Shown here: positions 34,998 to 43,249 of the stretch, in pieces
How the letters are laid out: each line of letters starts with the position of its first letter
Position numbering within the stretch: the first letter of the stretch is position 1
Assembly: GCF_002794255.1 (NCBI RefSeq)
Contig: NZ_PGGW01000069.1
Location: 124,001 to 188,000 of the forward strand
Length of the DNA stretch: 64,000 bases
Direction of reading: 5' to 3'
From: Streptomyces carminius
GTDB lineage: Bacteria > Actinomycetota > Actinomycetes > Streptomycetales > Streptomycetaceae
Made by a program: the position numbers and the translations under genes
The notes under the pieces: model-generated
What the model was told of the DNA's origin: nothing
The model's input: only the letters and a program-made list of their open reading frames with translations
Databases searched by the model: none

Positions 34998-35879
34998 GTG
35001 GCGAGGAACGGACGGCGGCGCGGAAGCGGCGGCAGGCGGGCCGCGGAACCGGTGAGCGAGGCGGTCGGCGGCGGGCTGGCGCGGCTGCTGCCGGACCCGG
35101 ACCGGCCGCGCGCCTGGACCCTGCTGCTCGACGGCGCCCCGCAGTCCCATGTGGACCTCGACGACCCCGCCCACCTGGACTTCGGATACCAGCGCAGGCT
35201 CGGCCACCTCATCGACCTGGCCGCCCCGCCCGGCCGGCCGCTGCGGGTGGTGCACCTGGGCGGCGGCGCGCTCACCCTCGCCCGCTACACGGCCGTCACC
35301 CGGCCGCGCTCCACCCAGCAGGTCGTCGAGGTCGACGCCGCGCTGACGGCCCTCGTGCGCCGGGAGCTGCCGCTGGAGAGCAACTGGCGGATACGGGTGC
35401 GCACCGCGGACGCCCGCGCCGGGCTGGCCCGGATCCCCGAGGGCTGGGCGGATCTGGTGATCGCGGACGTCTTCGGCGGCTCCCGCACCCCCGCCCACCT
35501 GACCAGCACCGAGTTCCTCGCCGAGGCCCGCCGGGCGCTGCGCCCCGGCGGGTGCTACGCCGCCAACATCGCCGACGGTCCGCCGCTCGCCCACCTCCGC
35601 GCCCAGGTGGCCACCGCCGCCGCCGTCTTCCCCGAACTGTGCCTGGTGGCCGACCCCGCCGTGCTGCGCGGGCGGCGGTTCGGCAACGCGGTCCTGGCCG
35701 CGGGCGACCGGGAGCTGCCGGTCGCCGAACTCACCCGGCGCGCCGCCGGCGACCCGCATCCCGGCCGGGTCGAGCACGGCCGGGCGCTCACCGACCTCAC
35801 CGGCGGTGCCGCCCCCGTCACGGACGCCACCGCCCTTCCCTCGCCCGCCCCGCCCGCCTCGGTCTTCCGGCGGCGCTGA
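34998..35879 (+). CDS. spermidine-synthase-like methyltransferase-fold protein
   Basis: A 293-residue protein of the spermidine synthase superfamily: GYQRRLGHLIDL, the Rossmann motif LRVVHLGGGALTLARY, VVEVDAALTALVRR, VRTADARAGL, ADLVIADVFGG and CYAANIADG. It should bind an S-adenosylmethionine-type cofactor (decarboxylated in true spermidine synthases), but the amine-binding residues cannot be confirmed. GTG 34998 lies seven bases after GATACT, so a leaderless transcript is likely. Many Streptomyces encode such stand-alone homologues of unknown product. Confidence 0.8.
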   Translation: MARNGRRRGSGGRRAAEPVSEAVGGGLARLLPDPDRPRAWTLLLDGAPQSHVDLDDPAHLDFGYQRRLGHLIDLAAPPGRPLRVVHLGGGALTLARYTAVTRPRSTQQVVEVDAALTALVRRELPLESNWRIRVRTADARAGLARIPEGWADLVIADVFGGSRTPAHLTSTEFLAEARRALRPGGCYAANIADGPPLAHLRAQVATAAAVFPELCLVADPAVLRGRRFGNAVLAAGDRELPVAELTRRAAGDPHPGRVEHGRALTDLTGGAAPVTDATALPSPAPPASVFRRR

Positions 35880-36180
35880 GCCCCGGCCGTGCGGCCGGTC
35901 CGGAGCCGCTCCGCACCGGCGTCTCTCCGCCGACTACCGGGCCGACCACGCCGACGGCACGGCGGAACCGGTTCCCGCGGCCGTTTCCGCTTCCGGGGTG
36001 GCACCGCGGGTTCCGTCACCCCGGCTCGGAGACCGTCCACGCTCGCGCCCGGGCTCCGGACCGGCTGCGCACTGCTGGACCGAAGGGACCTGACGGGCAC
36101 CCGGTCCGCGCACGCGCGCCCCGCCCGGTGGCTTCTCCGCGGGAACCCGGTGGAGGAGCCGCGGCGGCCGGGCCGCCGTC
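35880..36180. other. convergent intergenic region, no gene seen
   Basis: About 300 bases between converging genes. Only short GC-rich dyads (for example CCGGCCGTGCGGCCGG near 35884) are visible; no frame has convincing coding character. Confidence 0.6.
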
Positions 36181-36756
36181 TCAGCCCCCGTGCTCGTCGA
36201 CCGTGACCCGGGGCGGGGTGCCGTTCCAGACGCAGAAGACGGATGACGCCTCGTCACCCCGGGTGAAGGTCACCCGTATCCACCGCTCCCCCTCCCATAC
36301 CCCTATCTCCCAGCCCGCGTTGGGTGTTGCGGACACCAGCGTCGCCGAGTCCGGACCCAGGTCGAAGGCGACCCGGCCGCCGCGGACGCGGTGGCTCTCG
36401 ACCTCGGCGGACGGCGCGGGGGGCCGCTCGGCGCGCTCCCCGTCCTTCCCGTCCCTCCCGGCTTCCTCGCCGGAGGAGGGGGAGGACGGAGCGGACGAGG
36501 GCTTGGCGGAGTCGGAGGCGGCATCGGCCCGCCGGGAGGGCTTCGAGGGCTTCGCGGATCCGGCGGACGCGGACGGCCTGGGCCGCCGGGTGGAGTCGGT
36601 GCTCGGTTCGGCCTCCGGCGCCCCGGCCACCCGCAGCGGGTGCGGCCGGTCGTACGAGGTGCCCGACACCACGGTGTGCACCCCGTACCAGGACAGCGTC
36701 ACGGCCGCCCCGGTGGCGAGCGCCCACGCCCCCGCGTGAACCAGTCCTCGTCGCAT
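36181..36756 (-). CDS. membrane-anchored hypothetical protein beside a two-component system
   Basis: A 191-residue protein with one N-terminal membrane helix (residues ~7-28), a long disordered Ser/Pro/Arg/Lys linker and an extracytoplasmic C-terminal domain of ~70 residues rich in Val/Trp (GWEIGVWEGERWIRVTFTRGDEASSVFCVWNG). There is no recognised domain. It diverges from a response regulator/kinase pair, so it may be a signal-sensing or target protein of that system. ATG 36756 is chosen because the longer frame runs antisense into the response regulator gene. Confidence 0.75.
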   Translation of the reverse strand: MRRGLVHAGAWALATGAAVTLSWYGVHTVVSGTSYDRPHPLRVAGAPEAEPSTDSTRRPRPSASAGSAKPSKPSRRADAASDSAKPSSAPSSPSSGEEAGRDGKDGERAERPPAPSAEVESHRVRGGRVAFDLGPDSATLVSATPNAGWEIGVWEGERWIRVTFTRGDEASSVFCVWNGTPPRVTVDEHGG

Positions 36757-36862
36757 CCCGCGCACCTTAGCCGCTTTCCTTCGCCCGCTCGCTTTTTCAT
36801 TGCTCACGGCAGTGCTTTCCCGGCTGTCCCGCAGGCCGGCCGCATGCCGTAACGTGCCGCTC

Positions 36863-37603
36863 ATGGCACGTGTGCTCGTTGTCGAGGACGACCAGTTCGT
36901 ACGCTCCGCCCTGATCCGGCACCTCACGGACGCCTCCCATACCGTACGCAGTGTCGGGACCGCCCTGGAGGCGCTGCGGGAGGTGGCGCAGGTCGGGTTC
37001 GACGTGGTGATCCTCGATCTGGGTCTGCCCGATCTGGACGGGGCCGAGGCGCTGAAGATGCTGCGCGGGATAACCCAGGTGCCGGTGATAGTCGCCACGG
37101 CGCGGGACGACGAGACGGAGATCGTCCGGCTGCTCAACGACGGAGCCGACGACTACCTGGTGAAACCGTTCTCCGTGGAGCACCTGTCCGCCCGTATGGC
37201 CGCCGTGCTGCGCCGCGCCCGCGGTGGCGCGCGCGCCGGCGCGGCCGGGCCCGGGGACGGGGAGATCCGGGTCGGCGGGCTGGCCATCGACCCGCTGCGC
37301 CGTCAGGCCCGGCTCGACGGGCGGACCCTGGACCTGACCCGCCGTGAGTTCGACCTGCTGGCCTTCCTCGCCGGGCGTCCGGGCGTCGTCGTACCGCGCC
37401 GTGAACTGCTGTCCGAGGTCTGGCAGCAGAGCTACGGCGACGACCAGACCATCGACGTCCATCTGTCCTGGCTGCGGCGGAAGCTGGGGGAGACGGCGGC
37501 CCGCCCCCGCTATCTGCACACGCTGCGGGGCGTGGGCGTCAAACTGGAGCCCCCGCGGGACGCGGCGGCCGAGCCGTCGCGGCGGTGGACCCCGGGGCCG
37601 TGA
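36863..37603 (+). CDS. OmpR-family response regulator
   Basis: A 246-residue DNA-binding response regulator. The receiver domain (residues ~1-120) has the acidic pair VVEDDQF, phospho-acceptor Asp in VVILDLGLPDLDG, Thr/Ser in VIVATARDD and Lys in YLVKPFS. The C-terminal winged-helix domain contains LTRREFDLLAFLAG, VVVPRRELLSEVW, IDVHLSWLRRKLGE and the final beta hairpin. ATG 36863 starts the protein exactly at the receiver strand. The cognate histidine kinase follows 55 bases downstream. The genes it controls are not known; the divergent membrane protein is one candidate. Confidence 0.93.
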   Translation: MARVLVVEDDQFVRSALIRHLTDASHTVRSVGTALEALREVAQVGFDVVILDLGLPDLDGAEALKMLRGITQVPVIVATARDDETEIVRLLNDGADDYLVKPFSVEHLSARMAAVLRRARGGARAGAAGPGDGEIRVGGLAIDPLRRQARLDGRTLDLTRREFDLLAFLAGRPGVVVPRRELLSEVWQQSYGDDQTIDVHLSWLRRKLGETAARPRYLHTLRGVGVKLEPPRDAAAEPSRRWTPGP

Positions 37604-37658
37604 GTGCCGCGCCGTGCGCGCCGCGCCGGGGGAGTGAGGCCGTGAGGGGGCTGGGCGG

Positions 37659-39146
37659 ATGAGGTGGGCGCTGGTCAAGGTGTGCATCGCCGTGACCGCG
37701 ATGGTGGTGGTGGCCTTCGCCGTGCCGCTCGCGCTGGTGGTCAAGGAGATGGCCCGGGACCGGGCCTTCTCCAACGCCGAGCGGCTGGCCGCCACCGTCA
37801 TGCCGGCGCTGGCCATCACCGGCGACCGCGACCAGCTCGAGCGCGCGCTGGCCACCACCCCGACCGGGCTCGACGGGCGGATCGCGGTGTACGCGGCCCC
37901 CGGCCGGGACGGCGGCGCGGGGGACGCGGGGGAGCAGCCCGGCGGCGGGTCCGACGGCGGCTCCGGTGGCGGGTCCGGGGACCGGACGGACGACGCGGCC
38001 GGGAACGTGGCCGAGGTCGGCACCCGGCGGGTGTCCGAGGAGGAACTGCGGGCCGCCGCACCCCTGGAGGGGGCCACCGTCCTGGCGGCCGAGGGCGGCC
38101 ACGTGCTGCTCCAGCCGGTCGTCACCACCGCCGGCACCGCCGTCGTCGAGGTGTTCGTGCCCGAGCAGGAGGTCACCAACGGCGTCGCCACCGCCTGGCT
38201 GGTCCTCGCCGGGACCGGGGCGGCGCTCATCGTCGCCTCCGTGGTCATCGCCGACCGGCTCGGCACCCGCATGGTGGGCGCCGCCGAGCGGCTGGCCCGG
38301 GCCGCCCGGGAACTGGGCGCGGGCCGCCTGGCGGTGCGGGTGCCGGTGGAGGGCCCCGCCGAACTGCGGCTGGCCGCGGCCGCGTTCAACTCCATGGCCG
38401 ACCAGGTCGCCCAACTGCTGGCCAACGAGCGCGAACTGGCCGCCGACCTCTCCCACCGGCTGCGCACCCCGCTGACCGTGCTGCGGCTCAACACCGCCTC
38501 GCTCGGCGACGGCGACGCCGCCGAGCAGACCCGGGAGGCCGTCGACAAGCTGGAGCGCGAGGTGGACCACATCATCCGCACCGCCCGGGAGCACCGCACC
38601 CAGCCGCCGGGCGGGCCGGGCGGCGGCGGCGTCTGCGACGCCTCGGAGGTGATCCGGGAGCGGATGGGCTTCTGGTCCGCGCTGGCCGAGGACGAGGGCC
38701 GCGAGGTGCGGCTGGCCGGGATCGACCGGCCCGTCCACATCCCCGTCGCCCGCGCCGATCTCGTCGCGGCCCTCGACGCGCTGCTCGGCAACGTCTTCCG
38801 GCACACCCCCGAGGGCACCGCCTTCGCGGTGGACGTGCACCACGGAGAGGCCGCCGGCGACTCGGTGATCGTGCTGGTCTCCGACGCCGGGCCGGGCATC
38901 GACGATCCCGACGCGGCGCTGCGCCGCGGCCACGGCGACGGCGGGCCCGGCTCCACCGGTCTGGGCCTGGACATCGTGCGGCGGGTGGCGGAGGCCACCG
39001 GCGGCGACGTACGGATCGGCCGCTCGGTGCTCGGCGGTACGGAGGTCCGCCTCTGGCTGGCCCTGGACGGCGGGGCGTCCGGCGGGTCCGCCGGCCGTAC
39101 GGCCGGCCGCCGCGGCCACCGGGTGCGACGGCGCGCACGCCGATAG
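37659..39146 (+). CDS. two-component sensor histidine kinase
   Basis: A 495-residue membrane kinase with two transmembrane helices flanking a ~120-residue extracytoplasmic sensor containing a Gly-rich loop. A HAMP domain, the H-box ADLSHRLRTPLTVLRLN (phosphorylated His) and an ATPase domain with N-box NVFRHTPEG, G1 VSDAGPGI and G2 GSTGLGLDIV follow. The tail is Arg/Gly-rich. ATG 37659 lies after the response regulator gene with a GGGGGCTGGGCGG spacer. The signal is unknown. Autophosphorylation and transfer to the upstream regulator are expected. Confidence 0.92.
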   Translation: MRWALVKVCIAVTAMVVVAFAVPLALVVKEMARDRAFSNAERLAATVMPALAITGDRDQLERALATTPTGLDGRIAVYAAPGRDGGAGDAGEQPGGGSDGGSGGGSGDRTDDAAGNVAEVGTRRVSEEELRAAAPLEGATVLAAEGGHVLLQPVVTTAGTAVVEVFVPEQEVTNGVATAWLVLAGTGAALIVASVVIADRLGTRMVGAAERLARAARELGAGRLAVRVPVEGPAELRLAAAAFNSMADQVAQLLANERELAADLSHRLRTPLTVLRLNTASLGDGDAAEQTREAVDKLEREVDHIIRTAREHRTQPPGGPGGGGVCDASEVIRERMGFWSALAEDEGREVRLAGIDRPVHIPVARADLVAALDALLGNVFRHTPEGTAFAVDVHHGEAAGDSVIVLVSDAGPGIDDPDAALRRGHGDGGPGSTGLGLDIVRRVAEATGGDVRIGRSVLGGTEVRLWLALDGGASGGSAGRTAGRRGHRVRRRARR

Positions 39147-39288
39147 TGGCGGTTCCTCAGCCGTTCCGTAGCCCAGCCTTAAGGGAGGCATAAGTTCCCG
39201 GTGGGCTGCCCGTTATGGGTCTTTCGCCGGGACCGGGCTCGCTAGCGTGCTCCCTGTCCACGTTCCCCACGGATCGAGGCAGGAGCAG

Positions 39289-39519
39289 ATGAGGCACATC
39301 GCCGAACAGTGGTGCGGGCCGGGCGCACGGCGGCGGGCCGCCGCCGACGCGGTCGCGGCGGCACTCATCGCGGTCGGCGGTCTCGTCCTGGCCGGCGCGG
39401 CGACGGCGGATCCGGACCCCACACCGGACACCGCGGTCGGCGCGACCCCCCACCCGGGACACCTCCACGACGGTGCGCCGGACGGTCCCGGAGGACCGGC
39501 CGCCCGGGCCGTCGGCTAG
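39289..39519 (+). CDS. small membrane/secreted hypothetical protein (76 aa)
   Basis: A 76-residue product: basic N terminus with one Cys, one hydrophobic helix (AVAAALIAVGGLVLAGAATA) and a short hydrophilic Pro/His/Gly-rich tail. The sequence AGAATA followed by DPDPT could be a signal-peptidase site or the end of an anchor. It starts with ATG 39289 behind AGGCAGGAG and ends just before a terminator hairpin. The family is unknown. It follows the sensor kinase by 142 bases, far enough for its own promoter. Confidence 0.6.
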   Translation: MRHIAEQWCGPGARRRAAADAVAAALIAVGGLVLAGAATADPDPTPDTAVGATPHPGHLHDGAPDGPGGPAARAVG

Positions 39520-39529
39520 CTCCCCGGCA

Positions 39530-39569
39530 GGCTTCCCGGGACCCTCCCCCCAGAGGTCCCGGGGAAGCC
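39530..39569. terminator. terminator after the small membrane protein gene
   Basis: GGCTTCCCGGGACC (39530-39543) pairs with 39555-39569 with one bulge; it begins 11 bases past the stop at 39519. Confidence 0.75.
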
Positions 39570-39585
39570 GGCCACCCCCCACGAC

Positions 39586-39630
39586 GGCGGGGCGCAGCGG
39601 TCCCCACCCCCACACCCGCTGCGCCCCGCC
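39586..39630. terminator. terminator facing bglC
   Basis: A perfect 15-bp stem (39586-39600 with 39616-39630) lies 76 bases downstream of the minus-strand bglC stop and can end the cebEFG-bglC transcript. Confidence 0.75.
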
Positions 39631-39705
39631 CAGGGCTGGTCAGGCCCTTGCCGGTCCCGGGGTCCCTCCCCCCGGCCCGGTTCCCCCCGGTTCGCGCCGG
39701 TGACC

Positions 39706-41136
39706 TCAGTCGGCCACCGTCTCCCGTACCGCGTCGGGATCCTGGAGCACACCCGTCCTGGCGACCTGGGCGTACCACAGGGCGCTGGACTTGGGGGTGC
39801 GCGCCAGGGACTCGAAGTCCACGTACACCGCGCCGAAGCGCTTGCTGTAGCCGTAGGCCCACTCGAAGTTGTCCAGCAGCGACCACAGGAAGTAGCCGCG
39901 GACGTCGGCCCCGTCGGCGACGGCCCGCTGCACGGTGCCCAGGTGGCTGTGCAGGTAGGCGACGCGGTCGGGGTCGTGGACGGTGCCGTCGGGGGACGGC
40001 TTGTCGTCGCAGGCCATGCCGTTCTCGGTGATGTAGAGCGGCAGGCCGCCGGTCTCCCGGTGGTAGCGCATCAGCAGGTCGTGCAGACCGGTCGGGTCGA
40101 TCGTCCAGCCCATGTCGGTCGTCTCGCCCGGGGTCTGGTGGAAGGCGATGTCGTCCGAGGCGGGCCAGGGGGACTGCTCGCCGCCGCCGTGGCCGTCCCG
40201 GCGCGGCAGCTTCTGGTCGGCGGAGGCCGAGACCAGGGCGGGCGTGTAGTAGTTGATGCCCAGCGCGTCCAGCGGCTGGTGGATGTCGGCCAGGTCGCCG
40301 TCCTTGACGAAGCTCCAGTCGGTCAGCCGCGCGGTGTCCCGGAGCAGGTCCTCGTCGTACTCGCCGCGCAGCATGGGGCTGTCGAAGATCCGGTTGGCGA
40401 GCGCGTCGATGCGGCGGGCCGCGTCGAGGTCCTCGGGGCTGTCGGTGAGGGAGCGCACGGCGGCCGGGTTGAGGCTGATGCCGATCTGGGCGCGGCCCGG
40501 CAGTGCGGCGCGCAGTGCCTGGGTGCCCAGGCCGTGGGCCAGGTTGAGGTGGTGCGCGGCGCGCAGTACGGCGGTGTGGTCGGTGCGGCCGGGGGCGTGG
40601 ACACCCGATCCGTAGCCGAGGTAGGCGGCGCACCAGGGCTCGTTGAGGGTGGTCCAGCGCTCCACCCGGTCGCCGAGGGCTTCGGCGACGAGCGAGGCGT
40701 ACTCCGCGAACCGCTCGGTGGTGGCGCGCTCCGGCCAGCCGCCCGCGTCCTCCAGTTCCTGGGGGAGGTCCCAGTGGTAGAGGGTGATCCAGGGGGTGAT
40801 GCCCTTCTCCAGCAGCTCGTCGACGAGCGAGCGGTAGAAGTCCAGACCGCGCTGGACGGCGGGACCGCGGCCGGTCGGCTGTACCCGGGACCAGGAGATG
40901 GAGAAGCGGTAGGCGTTCAGGTTGAGGTCGGCCATGAGCCGGACGTCGTCACGCCAGCGGTGGTAGTGGTCCACGGCCACGTCGCCGGTGTCGCCGCCGA
41001 GCACCTTCCCCGGGGTCCGGCAGAAGGTGTCCCAGATCGACGGTGTGCGGCCGTCCTCGTCGGCGGCGCCCTCGATCTGGTACGCGGAGGTGGCCGAACC
41101 GAAGAGGAAATTGGCGGGGAATGAGGATTGACTCAT
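39706..41136 (-). CDS. bglC: GH1 beta-glucosidase BglC
   Basis: A 476-residue cytoplasmic glycoside hydrolase family 1 enzyme. The acid/base Glu is in TTLNEPWCAA and the nucleophile Glu in LYITENGM; the N-terminal FLFGSATSAYQIEGA and NFEWAYGYSKRFG are family signatures. It splits imported cellobiose and cello-oligosaccharides into glucose. There is no signal peptide. It is the last gene of the cebEFG-bglC set and has its own CebR palindrome just before the start (41138-41151), only one base from ATG 41136, so a bound repressor would cover the start region. Confidence 0.95.
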   Translation of the reverse strand: MSQSSFPANFLFGSATSAYQIEGAADEDGRTPSIWDTFCRTPGKVLGGDTGDVAVDHYHRWRDDVRLMADLNLNAYRFSISWSRVQPTGRGPAVQRGLDFYRSLVDELLEKGITPWITLYHWDLPQELEDAGGWPERATTERFAEYASLVAEALGDRVERWTTLNEPWCAAYLGYGSGVHAPGRTDHTAVLRAAHHLNLAHGLGTQALRAALPGRAQIGISLNPAAVRSLTDSPEDLDAARRIDALANRIFDSPMLRGEYDEDLLRDTARLTDWSFVKDGDLADIHQPLDALGINYYTPALVSASADQKLPRRDGHGGGEQSPWPASDDIAFHQTPGETTDMGWTIDPTGLHDLLMRYHRETGGLPLYITENGMACDDKPSPDGTVHDPDRVAYLHSHLGTVQRAVADGADVRGYFLWSLLDNFEWAYGYSKRFGAVYVDFESLARTPKSSALWYAQVARTGVLQDPDAVRETVAD

Positions 41137-41137
41137 A

Positions 41138-41151
41138 TGGGAGCGCTCCCA
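41138..41151. promoter_or_regulatory. CebR operator at bglC
   Basis: A perfect 14-bp palindrome TGGGAGCGCTCCCA, identical to the known CebR box, lies immediately before the bglC start codon. A LacI-type CebR bound here is released by cellobiose. Confidence 0.95.
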
Positions 41152-41233
41152 TCGAAGGTCGTACGGAAGGGACTGACAGGGGGTTGCGCGGAGCGGGAGG
41201 GGACGGGAAGGCGGGGGGCCGCCCGGCAGGGCC

Positions 41234-42205
41234 TCAGCCCTTGACGGCCCCCTGCATGATGCCGCCGACGATCTGCTTACCGAAGACGGTGAGGATCAGC
41301 AGCAGCGGAAGGGTGCCGAGCAGGGCACCCGCCATGATGACCGACTGGTCGGGGATGTAGCCACGGCCCAGACCGGTCAGGGCGACCTGGACGGTCGGAT
41401 TCTGCTGGGTCAGGGCGATGATCGGCCAGAAGAAGTCGTTCCAGGCCATCACGAAGGTCAGCATGCCGAGCACGGCCATGGCGGGCCGGGCGGCGGGGAA
41501 GACCACGTGCCACAGGACGCGCATGCTGCTCGCGCCGTCCACCCGCGCGGCCTCGATCAGCTCCGTGGGCAGGGCCTGCAGCAGGTACTGCCGCATGAAG
41601 AACACACCGAAGGCGCTGACGAAGGTCGGCAGGATGACGGCCTGGAGCTGGTTGGTCCACTCCAGCTCGGCGATCGCCATGAACAGCGGCACCACGCTGA
41701 GCTGCGGCGGCACCATCATGGTGCCGACCGTCAGCAGCAGCAGGATGTTGCTGAACCTGAACCGCAGCTTGGCGAAGGCGAACCCGGCGATCGTCCCGAA
41801 CAGCACGGTGCCCGCCGCGATGGAGCCCGCGACGAGGGTGGTGTTGAACAGGGCCAGCCCCATGTTGGCGTCTGTCCAGGCGATCTCGAGGTTCTTGAAC
41901 AGGTTGCCGCCGAACCAGAAGGGCGGCGGCGACTCGGCCAGCCGGGTGTTGTTGCGGGAGGCGGCGACGGCCGTCCAGAACAGCGGGAAGAGCGCGATCA
42001 CCGTGACGAGGATCAGCACCCCGTACGTCAGCTTCCCGCCGTGGAGCTGGCCGCCGGCGCTGGCCGCGCGGCCGCGCAGCAGTCCCGGCCTGCCGCCCTT
42101 GCCGCCCTTGCCGCCGCTCCGGCGGTCCGGACCGGAGGGGACGGACGTCGCCAGGTCGGACAGGCCCCGGTCGAGGGGCGCGCGGTCGGACTTCAACGCG
42201 CTCAT
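41234..42205 (-). CDS. cebG: cellobiose/cellotriose ABC transporter permease CebG
   Basis: A 323-residue carbohydrate permease with six predicted helices (first LTYGVLILVTVIALFPLFW). The EAA loop is ELIEAARVDGASSMRVLWHVVFPAARP. The first ~55 residues are a basic Gly/Lys-rich cytoplasmic extension. ATG 42205 overlaps the cebF stop (ATGA). Together with CebF it forms the import channel; the ATPase is expected to be the multi-operon MsiK encoded elsewhere, since no ATPase gene is present here. Confidence 0.93.
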   Translation of the reverse strand: MSALKSDRAPLDRGLSDLATSVPSGPDRRSGGKGGKGGRPGLLRGRAASAGGQLHGGKLTYGVLILVTVIALFPLFWTAVAASRNNTRLAESPPPFWFGGNLFKNLEIAWTDANMGLALFNTTLVAGSIAAGTVLFGTIAGFAFAKLRFRFSNILLLLTVGTMMVPPQLSVVPLFMAIAELEWTNQLQAVILPTFVSAFGVFFMRQYLLQALPTELIEAARVDGASSMRVLWHVVFPAARPAMAVLGMLTFVMAWNDFFWPIIALTQQNPTVQVALTGLGRGYIPDQSVIMAGALLGTLPLLLILTVFGKQIVGGIMQGAVKG

Positions 42206-43242
42206 GAGCGCCTCCTCGCGGACTTGCGGCCCAGCTCGTTCTTCTGCATCCAGCGCGAGACCGCCCAGTTGAGCAGGCCGACCACCACCAGGATCAGGAA
42301 CATCATCCAGGCGATGGCCGAAGCGCGCCCGAGGTGCAGGTTGGTCCAGCCCTGTTCGTACAGGTACAGGCCCAGGGTCTGGTACTGGTGCTGCGCGCCG
42401 CCGTTCGCGCCGCCGCCGGGATTGAACAGCAGGGGCTCACCGAACAGCTGCATCGCGCCGATGGTCGAGACGACGATCGTGAACAGGATCGTCGGACGCA
42501 GCGAGGGGATGGTGACGTGCAGGAACTGCTGCCAGCGGGTGGCACCGTCCAGCGCGGCCGACTCGTACAGGTCCTTGGGCACCGCCTGCATGGCGGCCAG
42601 GTAGATGAGGGTGTTGTAGCCGGTCCAGCGCCAGATCACGATCGAGGAGATCGCGAGCTGCGAGTACCACTTGTCGTTCTGCCAGTCGACCGGGTCGATG
42701 CCGACGGTGCCCAGCGCCCAGTTGATCATGCCGTAGTCACGGCCGAAGATCATGACGAAGACCAGGGTCGCCGCGGCGACCGAGGTGGCGTACGGGGCGA
42801 GCATCGCGACGCGGTAGAACGTCGCGCCGCGCAGCTTGTAGTTCAGCAGATGGGCCAGACCGAGCGCCATCAGAAGCTGCGGGACGGTGGAGATGATGCC
42901 GATGGTGAAGGTGTTCTGGAGGGCGTTCCAGAAGAAGTCGTCGTCGAGCAGCCTGCTGAAGTTGCGCAGGCCGATCCACTCCATCTCGGTGGGGGCGGTA
43001 AGCGACACCTTGTGAAGGGAGGCCCAGCCCGTGTAGAGGAGCGGGAACAGACTGAACGCCCCGAAGAAGAGGAAGAACGGGGCGACGAAGGCGTAGGGGC
43101 TCCACTTCACGTCCCGCTGGTACCAGCGGCTGCGGCGTTCCCGCCGCCGTTCCTCGCGGGAGGATGGAGCGCTCTTGTGGCGCGGGCCCGCGCCCCCCTT
43201 GTCGGTGGGGGGCGCGGACACCGGCGAACCGGTGGTGGTCAC
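42202..43242 (-). CDS. cebF: cellobiose/cellotriose ABC transporter permease CebF
   Basis: A 346-residue permease of the sugar-uptake (MalF-like) family with about six helices, beginning with WSPYAFVAPFFLFFGAFSLFPLLYT. The EAA loop is DLYESAALDGATRWQQFLHVTIPSLRP. GTG 43242 is chosen because it lies seven bases past the cebE stop; a longer frame would overlap cebE. Its N terminus is basic and disordered. It is the second gene of cebEFG. Confidence 0.93.
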   Translation of the reverse strand: MTTTGSPVSAPPTDKGGAGPRHKSAPSSREERRRERRSRWYQRDVKWSPYAFVAPFFLFFGAFSLFPLLYTGWASLHKVSLTAPTEMEWIGLRNFSRLLDDDFFWNALQNTFTIGIISTVPQLLMALGLAHLLNYKLRGATFYRVAMLAPYATSVAAATLVFVMIFGRDYGMINWALGTVGIDPVDWQNDKWYSQLAISSIVIWRWTGYNTLIYLAAMQAVPKDLYESAALDGATRWQQFLHVTIPSLRPTILFTIVVSTIGAMQLFGEPLLFNPGGGANGGAQHQYQTLGLYLYEQGWTNLHLGRASAIAWMMFLILVVVGLLNWAVSRWMQKNELGRKSARRRS

Positions 43243-43249
43243 TTGTCGA